A DNA stretch of 64,000 nt, from positions 106,715-170,714 of the forward strand of contig NZ_JAEKIW010000004.1 of assembly GCF_016757965.1 (NCBI RefSeq), given 5' to 3'. The notes beneath the pieces were generated by a model. The model was not told where the DNA came from. It searched no databases and saw only the letters and a list, made by a program, of their open reading frames with translations. Below are positions 1-9,236 of the stretch, one piece after another. Origin of the DNA: Archaeoglobus neptunius. GTDB lineage: Archaea > Halobacteriota > Archaeoglobi > Archaeoglobales > Archaeoglobaceae. How positions within the stretch are numbered: position 1 is the first letter of the stretch; each line of letters begins with the position of its first letter. A program made the translations under genes and the position numbers.

Positions 1-1
1 C

Positions 2-802
2 GTATCGTGGAACACAATCAGCGCTGAAGCGATGGCCTTTCTATGGATTGCCGTTGAGAATGGGAGGAACATGATTATTGTTGGTGGAACTGCGAGCGGG
101 AAAACCACTATGATGAATGCTGTATCATTTTTTATTCCGACATACTCAAAGATAGTTTCGCTTGAGGACACGAGGGAGATACAGCTTCCTCATCAGAACT
201 GGTTACCAATGGTCACAAGAGATGTTCACGGGAGAGGGAAGGTTGAGATGTTCGATCTGCTGAAGGCTGCATTGAGGCAGAGGCCTGAATACATAATAGT
301 GGGGGAGATAAGGGGTAGAGAAGCTGCGACACTCTTTCAGGCGATGAACACCGGGCATGCTGTGTACTCAACACTCCACGCAGGTGACATCGAGTCTGCT
401 GTAAACAGACTCATTCACGATCCGATAAACATCCCCATTGCAATGTTCGCTCCGCTGGACCTTGTTGCAACGCTGAGCGTTGAATACATTAGGGGAAAGG
501 CTGTGAGAAGGCTGACGACCCTCCATGAGGTCTGGATGACGAAAAGGGGTGAGCTCGATTACAGGACAGTTTTCGAACGCGTGCACGGAGAAGACAGGTT
601 GGAATTTAAAGGCGAGTCGAAGGTACTTGATGATATCGGCCTGAGGTACGGAATGGATCGCAAGGAAATACGGGAGGAACTTCGGAGCCGGGCCGAATTT
701 CTGAGAAACATGCTTGAAAAGAGGCCAGTCAATATGCACCATCTACTGAAGATCGTTGATGGGTACAGGAAGGAGTTTTACAGGAAATTGCAGACCGGGT
801 AG
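2..802 (+). CDS. Type II/IV secretion system ATPase (VirB11/TadA/ArlI-like), 5' end outside window
   Basis: Motor ATPase that would power assembly of a type IV pilus- or archaellum-like filament from the cytoplasmic side. The open frame continues to the left edge, so the N-terminal part is missing and only the catalytic core (about 267 codons) is seen. Visible motifs are a Walker A loop (GGTASGKTT, near bases 83-109), an Asp box (SLEDTREIQ), a Walker B-like stretch (IIVGEIRGREA) and a His box (GHAVYSTLHA). The next gene encodes the matching membrane platform and begins 8 nt downstream, so the two form an operon. Family assignment is secure; whether it serves a pilus, an archaellum or another surface structure cannot be told from this fragment. 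Confidence 0.93.
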   Translation, partial: VSWNTISAEAMAFLWIAVENGRNMIIVGGTASGKTTMMNAVSFFIPTYSKIVSLEDTREIQLPHQNWLPMVTRDVHGRGKVEMFDLLKAALRQRPEYIIVGEIRGREAATLFQAMNTGHAVYSTLHAGDIESAVNRLIHDPINIPIAMFAPLDLVATLSVEYIRGKAVRRLTTLHEVWMTKRGELDYRTVFERVHGEDRLEFKGESKVLDDIGLRYGMDRKEIREELRSRAEFLRNMLEKRPVNMHHLLKIVDGYRKEFYRKLQTG

Positions 803-810
803 GTGAATTC

Positions 811-2535
811 GTGCCTTACCTTCTACCGGTAGCCAGAAAAGAGATGGGAAAAGTTTTGAGGGGGGCTATGTTGAAGTATACACCCGATGAGTTCTCGAAC
901 TACGTTATACTGAGCTCTATAGTTTTTTCTGCTGGTGGTGTTTTCGTTCAACGTTTCCTGTCTTTTCCTTTCCACAACCTTTTCTGGCCTTTATCATTTT
1001 TCACCCTCGGTTATGTTCTTGCACTCGCATATCCATTTACGAAGATGAGGGGGAGGAGAGCGCAGATAGATCTGAAATTGCCCCACGCCCTAACATATAT
1101 GCAATCCATGAGTGAGTCGATTCCGCTGTACGAAATTGTAAAAAAAGTTGTTGTGGAAAAAGAACTTTATGGGGAAGTATCGGAGGAGTTCAGCTTTGTG
1201 GTCAGAGATGTGGAACTGCTCGGTATGAGCATTGTGGAGGCTATGAATAAACTCGCTCAGGAAACGCCATCCGAAAATCTCAGGGAGCTCCTTGAAGGAC
1301 TCGTGATCACTTTTGAGACCGGTGGAAGCCTGAGAGAGTTCTTTTCATCCAAATCCTTGCAGTTCAGGGAGAGAGCAAACAAGAGATTGGAGGTGCACCT
1401 GAAAACTCTCGAGATTCTTGCAGAAGTTTTCGTAGTCGTTTTTGTCGCTCTCCCGATATTCTTGATTATAATGATTTCCTCTATGAACTTGCTCGGGAAG
1501 TCCGCCGGTCCCGAACTTTACTACACGATGTACCTCTTTCTCCCGATCGGTGCCCTGTCTCTGATATATGTGATAGATCTCATGAACGTAAAGGAGGATC
1601 TCGGCCTTACAAGGGTCGAAAGAAAAAGATTCAATTACTCCCCAGACCTGCTGATGGAAGGTGCAGAGATAGAAGATGTGAGCGAGAAAATGGCGTTATC
1701 CAATATTCTGACGGCCCCGTTCGTGGCCGTAAAGAGGAATTACTACAACTCTCTTTATTTCAGTACACTCCTTGCGGTTCTGGCACTTTTCGCCGTAAGG
1801 GGGGTTCGGTTTGTCTTTCCCGAGACTATCTTCGCTGTAACGATAGCAGTCTTCTGCATTCCACTGCTTGTCGCCTTTGAATATCGTGCGTGGTACGTAA
1901 GAAGGGTGGAAAAGGAGATTCCAGATCTTCTGAGGCAGATGCTCAGCCTGAAGGACGTTGGAATGACACTTCAGAACGTCATTGACGTCATAAAGGACTC
2001 GAAAATCGGAGTTTTGAAAAGGGAATTGCGGATTCTCGATGCGGAGATAGAATGGGGGGCTACCGTAGTTGAGGCGTTTATCGAGTTCGTAAACAGGGTC
2101 GGAGTTTCCAGCATAAGAAGGGTCATCTCCCTAATAATAGAGGCAAGTCAGATCACAGAAGAGCTTAGGGACGTGCTGCTGATCTCCATAGAGGATTTTG
2201 AGCACGAACTGAAACTAAAAAGCGATAGATTCGTTACAGGCTTTGCGTATCTCGTCGTTGTGTACGTTTCCTTCTTCACGTTCCTTTACGTAGGGTATTC
2301 TCTCAACACATCATTTCTTGCCAGCTTTTCCAATTTCAACGTCTCCGTGGATGTACGCAGCTCATCGGAGATTATGTACAGAGTATCCATCATGCTCGCC
2401 ATATTTTCCGGAATACTTGCCGGGCAACTTGAAAAGGGGCACATTCTGAGCGGGCTGAAGCATCTGTTCGTTTTCCTGCTTTCCACGATCATTCTATTTG
2501 AGTTCATTCTTGGAGGTGGATGGTGTGGATTCTAG
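811..2535 (+). CDS. Type II/IV secretion system membrane platform protein (TadC/ArlJ-like)
   Basis: Integral membrane partner of the upstream ATPase, expected to anchor it and help insert pilin subunits. The 574-residue protein has an early pair of hydrophobic segments, a cytoplasmic helical T2SF-type domain (about residues 90-190), two more membrane segments (about 205-260), and then a second domain of the same type flanked by membrane segments to the C-terminus. Such a duplicated T2SF layout is normal in archaeal platform proteins. The GTG start is preceded by an AGGTGA ribosome-binding site. The 3' end overlaps the following pilin-like gene by 11 nt, which indicates translational coupling. 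Confidence 0.9.
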   Translation: MPYLLPVARKEMGKVLRGAMLKYTPDEFSNYVILSSIVFSAGGVFVQRFLSFPFHNLFWPLSFFTLGYVLALAYPFTKMRGRRAQIDLKLPHALTYMQSMSESIPLYEIVKKVVVEKELYGEVSEEFSFVVRDVELLGMSIVEAMNKLAQETPSENLRELLEGLVITFETGGSLREFFSSKSLQFRERANKRLEVHLKTLEILAEVFVVVFVALPIFLIIMISSMNLLGKSAGPELYYTMYLFLPIGALSLIYVIDLMNVKEDLGLTRVERKRFNYSPDLLMEGAEIEDVSEKMALSNILTAPFVAVKRNYYNSLYFSTLLAVLALFAVRGVRFVFPETIFAVTIAVFCIPLLVAFEYRAWYVRRVEKEIPDLLRQMLSLKDVGMTLQNVIDVIKDSKIGVLKRELRILDAEIEWGATVVEAFIEFVNRVGVSSIRRVISLIIEASQITEELRDVLLISIEDFEHELKLKSDRFVTGFAYLVVVYVSFFTFLYVGYSLNTSFLASFSNFNVSVDVRSSSEIMYRVSIMLAIFSGILAGQLEKGHILSGLKHLFVFLLSTIILFEFILGGGWCGF

Positions 2536-2917
2536 GGCTGTCTCGGAGGTCGTTGGTGAAATGCTGCTGCTCGTCGTGGTGGTGGTGCTTGTGGGTGTGC
2601 TGTCGTCCAACATTGCGGGTTTAATTCCGAGCGTTCAGGATGTTCCCTATGTAGATATGCTTGCTACTAGTGGAAGCGGTGGTGTGAACGTAACTCATAT
2701 CGGTGGAGAACCACTTGACATTTCTGACGTGAGGTTAAACATTGATGGGACGATTTGCGGATTTAACGGTACGAGTCTTGACTGTAAAATTCCGGGCAGA
2801 CTTTTTGGAGATGGAGACACCTTCTGGGAATTCGGGGAGAGGTTGCAGATAAACGCGTCCGTAAGGGAGGTACTGGTGATATATCATGACCAGATTGTGT
2901 GCAAGATGTACCTGTGA
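2525..2917 (+). CDS. Archaeal type IV pilin-like protein
   Basis: Probable minor pilin or pseudopilin of the filament system. The N-terminus MDSRAVSEVVGEMLLLVV has the class III (prepilin) layout: a short polar leader, a conserved SRAVSEVVG-type cleavage neighbourhood and a long hydrophobic helix (about residues 12-35), followed by an extracellular domain with possible N-glycosylation sequons and three Cys residues. I chose the GTG at 2525 because GGAGGTG lies 6 nt upstream and because it gives the expected short leader; the open frame extends further upstream. It overlaps both neighbours. The partner peptidase is not in the window. Confidence 0.82.
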   Translation: MDSRAVSEVVGEMLLLVVVVVLVGVLSSNIAGLIPSVQDVPYVDMLATSGSGGVNVTHIGGEPLDISDVRLNIDGTICGFNGTSLDCKIPGRLFGDGDTFWEFGERLQINASVREVLVIYHDQIVCKMYL

Positions 2918-3626
2918 CGAAGCCGTTTCATCGATTGTGGCGATGATTCTGATTCTTGCCATGTTGGCAGTTGCGGTACCGCTAGCTATCTCAAATTTTG
3001 TACCGCACTACATCAAAAACGTCGAAATTCAGAGGTACGAGGAGTCTGAGGCGAGTTTTCTCAGGATCGCTGAGGCTTACCCGGATCCCGTGAAACTTAG
3101 GTTGTATATGGGCCGGCAAACGCCATTCGGTTTTGTTGCTGCGACGTCTTTTGGTGCGAAAAGCAGCGGTAGGATCAGCATTGAGGCCGTATGCGACAGT
3201 GGAAGCGTTGGGTTGAGTTGCGACATCCCGTCCCTCTACCTTTACCTTCCCGGCAGGTCTGTTCCGAATCGGACGCTAATTTTCTCCGAGGGAGGTATCG
3301 TTGTAGAGCAGCACTCGAGGGAGGTCATCGTTTCCAGTCCGAACATAACGCTGGTGTACAACAGCTCTCTGACGGTCGTCGTGGATTGCCTGGAGAGCGA
3401 AAAAAAGATCTCCGGTAGCGGAATCATTGTTGTTGATGTCGGTGTGCAGAGGGAAATAAAGAGCTACAAGAACTGCACGGGAAAAATCTACGTCAACGAC
3501 ACGATCTTTCAGGATTACTGGAATGATGCGATGAGGTCCACCTCCCTCCCTGTCAGCGGCTCTACGCTGAGTTTTGACAGTCTGAACCTAACATTGATCG
3601 TTAGGCGGGTGGGGATAAAGGTATAA
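2886..3626 (+). CDS. Pilin-like secreted protein with class III signal peptide
   Basis: A 246-residue protein with a short Cys-containing leader, then DEAVSSIVAMILILAMLAVA, which is a prepilin-like cleavage region plus hydrophobic helix. The rest is a beta-rich extracellular domain with several NxS/T sequons and paired cysteines. It resembles archaeal FlaF/FlaG-like or minor pilin proteins in design, but I cannot assign a specific family. It overlaps the previous pilin gene by 32 nt and is the last clear member of the filament operon. It likely forms part of the surface structure or its anchor. Confidence 0.72.
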   Translation: MTRLCARCTCDEAVSSIVAMILILAMLAVAVPLAISNFVPHYIKNVEIQRYEESEASFLRIAEAYPDPVKLRLYMGRQTPFGFVAATSFGAKSSGRISIEAVCDSGSVGLSCDIPSLYLYLPGRSVPNRTLIFSEGGIVVEQHSREVIVSSPNITLVYNSSLTVVVDCLESEKKISGSGIIVVDVGVQREIKSYKNCTGKIYVNDTIFQDYWNDAMRSTSLPVSGSTLSFDSLNLTLIVRRVGIKV

Positions 3627-3633
3627 GCAGCGT

Positions 3634-4764
3634 GTGGTAAGATTGTTCGTGGCCATCTATGCGTTTGCAGAATTTGAGGAACGGGGAAGTAGAGCGAGCA
3701 GAATTTACGCCAGCGCTAGATATCCGTCAAAACAAATTGGAAACGTTTTTTTCGATTCAGATGATGTCCCGAACCTCAGATATGCGGATGAAATGCCGGT
3801 GCGGCTGAAATGTCTGCATTCTGTCGTGGCTTTCCGCCCGTCGCATATTTTACTCTCTCGAGACATTCTGGGTGGCAAGCCTCTGTACTATGGCAGCGAT
3901 CTCAGCATATCTTCCTTCAAATCGTACATCGACGGTGAGGCCCATGAGGTTCTGCCGGGAGAAGTCATCAAACTGGACTACACAGGCAAAATATTAGAAA
4001 GGAAAAAATACGCCTTTGAGGAAGTTTTTAAAATCGGAAATGCGGATGTTGAAGAGCTGATAGAAATAATAGAGAGAACACTATATAAGTTGAAGCTGAA
4101 AGTAGGTTGTATAGCATTTTCAGGCGGTTTAGACTCATCTCTTCTTGCAGCAATTTACGACCTGCCGCTGATCTCCGTCACGGCAAGCGGTAAAGAGGAG
4201 GAGTGGTTGAGAAGGGCAGCGAAGATGATCGGTAGAGAGATCGAGGTTTTGAGGGTAGATAAAAAGGAAGTATTGGAGGCTGTTGATGCCGTTAAAAAAA
4301 TTATAGAGACGGATGACTTTTTACAAATTTCGATTGCCGTCCCAATCCATCTCGCAATGCAGTTTGCCAAGTCTCTGGGTTATTCAGAAATAGTTTTCGG
4401 ACAGGGAGCTGACGAGCTTTTTGGAGGCTACAGGAGATATGTGGACATGGATCCATGCGAGCTTAAAGACGCTCTGATGAATGATTTGAGGAATATAGGA
4501 GATGCAAACCTGATCAGAGATAATAAACTGGCATACAAAAACGAAATAAAGCTTACCACGCCATATCTCGACTGGGACATCATAGATGCGGCGGTAAAAC
4601 TCCCCCCTGAATACAAGGTCAGGAGGGAAGGAGGGAGAGTTATCAGGAAGTACGTGCTGAGAAAAATTGCCGAAAAATATCTTCCGGGTGAGATAGCGTG
4701 GAGGGAGAAGAAGGCGATTCAGTACTCAACGGGAATTGCGAAGATCTTGAAGAGGTACATGTGA
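3634..4764 (+). CDS. Asparagine synthase-like ATP-pyrophosphatase with degenerate glutaminase domain
   Basis: The C-terminal two-thirds is an asparagine-synthetase-type amidotransferase domain. It has the PP-loop FSGGLDSSL (near residue 166), the VFGQGADELFGGY motif that binds ATP and aspartate in this family, and a basic C-terminus. The N-terminal domain keeps the end of the Ntn glutaminase fold (RDILGGKPLYYG) but lacks the usual Met-Cys start, so the catalytic Cys is absent and the region is shortened. It may use free ammonia or act on another carboxylate, for example in modifying a protein or a surface component. It starts 8 nt after the pilin operon and overlaps the YkgJ gene by 4 nt. True substrate unknown. 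Confidence 0.8.
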   Translation: MVRLFVAIYAFAEFEERGSRASRIYASARYPSKQIGNVFFDSDDVPNLRYADEMPVRLKCLHSVVAFRPSHILLSRDILGGKPLYYGSDLSISSFKSYIDGEAHEVLPGEVIKLDYTGKILERKKYAFEEVFKIGNADVEELIEIIERTLYKLKLKVGCIAFSGGLDSSLLAAIYDLPLISVTASGKEEEWLRRAAKMIGREIEVLRVDKKEVLEAVDAVKKIIETDDFLQISIAVPIHLAMQFAKSLGYSEIVFGQGADELFGGYRRYVDMDPCELKDALMNDLRNIGDANLIRDNKLAYKNEIKLTTPYLDWDIIDAAVKLPPEYKVRREGGRVIRKYVLRKIAEKYLPGEIAWREKKAIQYSTGIAKILKRYM

Positions 4765-5129
4765 ACTGTGTGGAAAACGGCAGATTTTGCGGGAAGTGCT
4801 GCTTTGACACCGAGATGCCGCTAACCGAGGAGGACTTGAGAAGGATAGAGGGGCTTGGGTATGTGAAGGATGAATTCTCGATCAGAGATGGGGAGACCAG
4901 GAGGTTGAGGAACGTAAATGGCAGATGCTACTTTCTGGATGATGAAAACAGATGCGTGATCTACGAACACCGCCCTGAGGGCTGCAGACTTTATCCGGCA
5001 GTTTTTGACGGTGAAAAAGTTGTTGTGGATAAAATTTGCCCGAAATGGAGAGAGGTGAAGGTGTGTGAGGGGGCGAAGAAGAGGCTTTTGAGGTTGATTG
5101 AGAGAGTGTACGGTTTTGACGTTTTTTGA
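4761..5129 (+). CDS. YkgJ/CxxCxxCC-type cysteine-cluster protein
   Basis: A small protein of about 122 residues with the pattern of the YkgJ (zinc- or iron-binding) family: FCGKCC near the N-terminus, then CYFLDDENRCVIYEHRPEGCRLYP and a late KICPKW. The cysteine groups should bind one metal site. The GTG at 4761 overlaps the preceding stop codon (ATGTGA) and has GAGGT just upstream; longer upstream starts would push far into the asparagine-synthase gene. The function of the family is not established. Co-translation with the asparagine-synthase-like protein suggests a shared but unknown role. Confidence 0.8.
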   Translation: MNCVENGRFCGKCCFDTEMPLTEEDLRRIEGLGYVKDEFSIRDGETRRLRNVNGRCYFLDDENRCVIYEHRPEGCRLYPAVFDGEKVVVDKICPKWREVKVCEGAKKRLLRLIERVYGFDVF

Positions 5130-5188
5130 TTCTGCGTTTAGTCTGATTTCCTTGACGATAGGAATTTCCGGATCCAATACAAAAAATG

Positions 5189-5196
5189 TTAAATAT
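5189..5196 (+). promoter_or_regulatory. TATA box of the type I CRISPR operon
   Basis: TTAAATAT, preceded by an A-rich run (AAAAAATG) that could serve as BRE, lies about 21-28 nt before the GTG start of cas6. This spacing fits a leaderless archaeal transcript. No Shine-Dalgarno sequence is visible before cas6, which supports the reading. Confidence 0.55.
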
Positions 5197-5216
5197 GAGC
5201 TAACACACATAAGTTT

Positions 5217-5936
5217 GTGAGATTGCTTGTCGGTCTTACCGCAAAGCGCGAATGCTACATCGACTTCAACCACACATATCACCTTGCCTCCCTGATCTAC
5301 CGCTCCATCGAGCGTGCTGATCCCTCCCTGTCTCTGGAGCTGCACAAACCGTCCGTCTTCAAGTTCTTCACCTTCAGCAAGCTGATGGTCGAGAACAGAA
5401 AGTTCAGGATTGAGGATGGTAAAATTAGGCTGCTTTCACCAAACGTCCACTTCCTCTTCTCGACGATGAGGGATTACATCGGGGTTGCTCTTGTTGAGGG
5501 ATTGCTTGAGCATCCCGAGGTTAAGATAGGCAATGCTGAGTTCGTGGTTTCCGAAATAAGGGTTTTGAAGGAGAGGGAAATTAAGGATCGGGCGAAGTTC
5601 ATCACCTTGTCGCCAATAAACGTTACAACAGTCTCAGATAACGGTAAAAGGAGGATTATCGACCTTTATCCGGACAATCCAAAATTCTATGAGAATCTGA
5701 GAAAGAACCTTGTTAAGAAGTACACCGCCTTTTACGGCAGAGAACCCGAAAGTTCTGAGGTGAGGTTAAAGGTTCTGAGTGCGAAGCCGAAGAGGATACA
5801 GCTCAAGAACACCTTCCACCGCTGTGTGGAGATGGTTTTCATTGCTGAGGGGAGCAAGGAGTTGCTGGAAGTAGGCTATAAAGCGGGGTTTGGGGAGCGC
5901 AACAGTATGGGGTTTGGGATGGTGAAGGTGGTATGA
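5217..5936 (+). CDS. cas6: CRISPR pre-crRNA endoribonuclease Cas6
   Basis: Cas6 cuts the CRISPR transcript within each repeat to make crRNAs. The 239-residue length, two RAMP-type ferredoxin folds and the C-terminal glycine-rich loop (GFGERNSMGFGMV) are typical. It opens a one-direction string of cas genes and overlaps cas3 by 4 nt (ATGA). It is the only cas6 in the window, so it probably supplies crRNA to both the type I operon and the type III operon downstream, which lacks its own. No CRISPR array lies nearby, so it must act on transcripts made elsewhere. Confidence 0.92.
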   Translation: MRLLVGLTAKRECYIDFNHTYHLASLIYRSIERADPSLSLELHKPSVFKFFTFSKLMVENRKFRIEDGKIRLLSPNVHFLFSTMRDYIGVALVEGLLEHPEVKIGNAEFVVSEIRVLKEREIKDRAKFITLSPINVTTVSDNGKRRIIDLYPDNPKFYENLRKNLVKKYTAFYGREPESSEVRLKVLSAKPKRIQLKNTFHRCVEMVFIAEGSKELLEVGYKAGFGERNSMGFGMVKVV

Positions 5937-8206
5937 AAATCGAAACTTTTCTTAAGATAGCAGGTTTTAGCCCATATGAATATCAGAAGATAGCTATGGA
6001 AAGTTTGTTTGAAGGTAAGTCACTTATCATTAGGGCTCCTACAGGTTCTGGAAAGACAGAAATAGCTTTAATTCCATTCATTTACAGTCTCAATGAAATT
6101 TTACCATCCCAGTTAATTTATTCATTACCTACAAGAACTTTAGTTGAAAGTATTGGTGAAAGAGCTATTAAATACGCGTCATTCAAAAAGCTCAGAGTGG
6201 CAGTTCATCACGGTAAAAGAGCCACAAGTAGCCTTTTTGAGGAGGAGATAATCGTTACGACAATTGACCAAACCGCTGGGGCATATTTGAGCGTTCCATT
6301 GAGCATGCCCAAGAGATGGGGTAACATATTTATCGGCGGCGTTGCTTCGGCTTTGACCGTTTTCGATGAGGTACATACCCTCCATCCAGAAAAAGGTCTT
6401 CAGACGGCAGTAGCGATAGCCATGCAATCTGCAAAACTTGGTTTACCTACGATCATAATGTCTGCTACACTTCCAGATGTTTTCATTAAACGTATCAAGG
6501 AAAGAATGGAGAAAAGCGGAGGTAAAGTTGAAATTTTAGACGTTAAAGATGAATCGGAAATAAAAGCGAGAAAAAATCGGAAAGTTGAGCTAATAAACAG
6601 GACTAATGAGAAGCTATCGGTGGATACTGTTCTTAAAGAGTTTGAAAGTCATAATAAACTTATTGTGGTAGTTAACACCGTCGAGCGAGCGCAGAAGTTG
6701 TATCTTGATTTAAAGGATAAAGTAGATTGTTCTGTAATTCTTTTGCACTCCAGATATCTTGAAGAAGACAGGGCGAGAAAAGAGAAAATAATCGAAGAGA
6801 TTTTTGGGAAGAATGGTAAGGGAAAATGTATACTTATATCAACTCAAGTGGTGGAGGTAGGGATGGACATATCGTCGCCAGTGATTTTATCGGAAGTCGC
6901 TCCGATCGACGCTTTAATACAGAGGGCAGGAAGATGTGCGAGATGGGGTGGAAATGGAGAATTCCACGTTTTTGGTCTTACCAAAGATGCTAGAAATCCG
7001 CATGCACCGTATTCGAAAGAACTCGTTGAGGCTACGATTTCCGAAATTAAAAGTAGAGGTGGTTTTAATTTAGATTGGCAAACCGAAGTCGAGCTCGTCA
7101 ATAGAGTTCTCTCAAGTTATTTTGAATTCTTTATGGATCCAAGACACTTCTGGAAGAGACTTGGTGAACTCTCCCGTGCCGTCTACGAAGGATGTAAGGC
7201 GAGAGTTGAACAAAACGTGAGAGAGGCATTCTCGTGCGATGTTACGTTGCACGAGAATCCAGATTCTCTTAAGCCGGAGGATGTTTTATTATTACCGAAA
7301 ATAAGAGTTGATGCACGGGTTTTAAGTGGCAAAGTTAAAAAACTCACAGAATTGGGTATCAAAATATATAAATTAACGGAAAATCCGATAATTGAAGATT
7401 ACGATAGCAGATACGAATTGAAACCCGTTAGAGATAGTGAGGACATCGTTCCATTTGAATTATACGTTTTAAGCGGTGCTTGTTATTCCCCTGAAATTGG
7501 GCTTGTATTCGATTTATCTGTTCCTAACGCTATCCGATCCTTTGAACTCATTGAAAATCATGAGCAAATTAAACTTCAAACGGAATATAAACTCGAAAGA
7601 GAGAGTTGGGTTGAGCACGCCAAAAAAACATTGCGCATTCTTGATTTATACTTAATTCCGCGCTATCGTTACGTTATCGAAAAATTTGCCGAATATTTCG
7701 GTTATGATTTCAAAGAATTTGTAGATCATATTAGATGCATTGTTGCATTGCACGATCTCGGTAAGTTAAACGTTTATTGGCAGGAGAAAGTGGGATGGAA
7801 GGGAGATACACCTTTAGCTCATTCGGACAGTGATATCAAGAGTTTACCACCACACGCTACGGTTTCAGCAAGAGCGTTACAGCCTTATTTGGAAAGTATA
7901 TTTGACGATGAATGTGTGTTTAAAGCGTTCTATTTGGCCATTGCCCATCACCACGCACCGTGGGCGAAAGAATACAGAGATTACAGGTTAATTCCAAATT
8001 TTTACAAATTCGTTAATGAAGTCTGGAATGTTCCAAAAGAGTTGATCAAAACTAATGACTCTGCTGGAAGGCTCGATTTTACTTATTTGGATTTAGTCGA
8101 CGAGAATGAAGCTTACAGACTCTATGGATTGCTCTCCAAATTGTTAAGAATATCGGATAGGCTTGCCACGGGTGGTGTAAGTTATGAATCGATATTTTCT
8201 GCCTAA
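5933..8206 (+). CDS. cas3: CRISPR helicase-nuclease Cas3 with helicase-HD domain order
   Basis: Cas3 unwinds and degrades target DNA recruited by the crRNA complex. The N-terminal part is a superfamily 2 helicase: Walker A APTGSGKTE near residue 35, TVFDEVH near 144, MSATLP, and the motif VI stretch QRAGRCARWG. The nuclease HD domain is at the C-terminus, with VALHDLGKL near residue 605 followed by PPHATVSA and AIAHHHAPW. Most Cas3 proteins have HD first, so this is the inverted order; the second Cas3 at 22.9 kb has the usual one. Overlaps of 4 nt with cas6 and 23 nt with the next gene show tight coupling. Confidence 0.93.
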   Translation: MKIETFLKIAGFSPYEYQKIAMESLFEGKSLIIRAPTGSGKTEIALIPFIYSLNEILPSQLIYSLPTRTLVESIGERAIKYASFKKLRVAVHHGKRATSSLFEEEIIVTTIDQTAGAYLSVPLSMPKRWGNIFIGGVASALTVFDEVHTLHPEKGLQTAVAIAMQSAKLGLPTIIMSATLPDVFIKRIKERMEKSGGKVEILDVKDESEIKARKNRKVELINRTNEKLSVDTVLKEFESHNKLIVVVNTVERAQKLYLDLKDKVDCSVILLHSRYLEEDRARKEKIIEEIFGKNGKGKCILISTQVVEVGMDISSPVILSEVAPIDALIQRAGRCARWGGNGEFHVFGLTKDARNPHAPYSKELVEATISEIKSRGGFNLDWQTEVELVNRVLSSYFEFFMDPRHFWKRLGELSRAVYEGCKARVEQNVREAFSCDVTLHENPDSLKPEDVLLLPKIRVDARVLSGKVKKLTELGIKIYKLTENPIIEDYDSRYELKPVRDSEDIVPFELYVLSGACYSPEIGLVFDLSVPNAIRSFELIENHEQIKLQTEYKLERESWVEHAKKTLRILDLYLIPRYRYVIEKFAEYFGYDFKEFVDHIRCIVALHDLGKLNVYWQEKVGWKGDTPLAHSDSDIKSLPPHATVSARALQPYLESIFDDECVFKAFYLAIAHHHAPWAKEYRDYRLIPNFYKFVNEVWNVPKELIKTNDSAGRLDFTYLDLVDENEAYRLYGLLSKLLRISDRLATGGVSYESIFSA

Positions 8207-9236
8207 AACCGGTTGGGAGTTTTTTGATGTATCAAGGGCATACGGAGTGGGGATTATTGTGCATGTACTGAGCGGGGACGCAGTTGTAAGCGACATGGGT
8301 GGATTTTATTTGATAGAATCGAGAAGAGAATTGAATTTTGAGAGACTCGACCAGATTCATCGATTTTTAGGTGATGATCAGGCTTGGAACTGGACGTTTC
8401 TAACAATTGGAAGCGGGCAAAGAGAAAAGACAAAAAAGAAAGTTGTAGAGTTATTAGAAAATATCGAAAAAATCCGAAATACATTAAATAGTCTAAAAGA
8501 ATTAAAATCACCAGTCTCCATAGGAAGTGGGAAGGAGACTCTCTACCAGCCAATGGAACTGGCTGCAACGAAGGGAATTAGGGATGAAATTCTGCTAAAA
8601 AAGCAGTATTCTGAGGGGTCGTCTGTAAAAGTATCGATAGATGATTTTAGCATGTCGGTATTGGGACATATCAACGCAACCATACGAAAATTCTCAAATA
8701 TGGGCATGGTTTTTGCAGTTCCAACCCCCACCAGAACGAGGGTACTACACTTGGTTGATGAAATTAAAAAGAGAATCGATGACTCTGTAAAAGGATTACA
8801 TAGGGCTGGGTGGTTCCCATCGCTCGCTCAAATAGCCATAAATTTAGTTTTAGAAGAACTCAGAGTTAAAGAGGGCGGTAAATTCTCTCCAAAGTTCGGT
8901 TTTTTGATATACGGTGTGATGACAAAGACAGGGACTCAATGGAAACCATTAACAGGAGGCATTTTCCCTCTTGATTTTCTACATCAGATAGCAGAATCCA
9001 ATGAAGCAAAGAATGTGTTAAACAAATGGAAAGACATTTTTGAATGGACGGCTTTCAGGAAGGGGTATGAAGACTTACCGACGGCTTTAGCCGAATTCAT
9101 AGCAAATCCCAACCTACCTAATTATGAGAGGTATATTAGGCTCCACCTAAGAAATGAGCTTAATAAAGATCGAATAAAGTTTGGAAGTTACGAAAAGAAG
9201 GTTTTGGAGGAGGTGGTGAATTTTGTCGGAGTTTAA
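8184..9236 (+). CDS. cas8: Type I CRISPR large-subunit candidate (Cas8-like)
   Basis: A 350-residue protein in the position where type I operons carry the large subunit, between cas3 and the small-subunit/cas7/cas5 genes. In known systems this subunit recognises the PAM and recruits Cas3. I do not recognise a diagnostic motif. The sequence has a mixed N-terminal region, a charged helical middle (about residues 75-130) and a long helical C-terminal half. The length is at the short end for Cas8 proteins, similar to compact I-A-type subunits. The assignment rests mainly on gene order and overlaps (23 nt with cas3, 14 nt with the next gene). Confidence 0.68.
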   Translation: MNRYFLPKTGWEFFDVSRAYGVGIIVHVLSGDAVVSDMGGFYLIESRRELNFERLDQIHRFLGDDQAWNWTFLTIGSGQREKTKKKVVELLENIEKIRNTLNSLKELKSPVSIGSGKETLYQPMELAATKGIRDEILLKKQYSEGSSVKVSIDDFSMSVLGHINATIRKFSNMGMVFAVPTPTRTRVLHLVDEIKKRIDDSVKGLHRAGWFPSLAQIAINLVLEELRVKEGGKFSPKFGFLIYGVMTKTGTQWKPLTGGIFPLDFLHQIAESNEAKNVLNKWKDIFEWTAFRKGYEDLPTALAEFIANPNLPNYERYIRLHLRNELNKDRIKFGSYEKKVLEEVVNFVGV

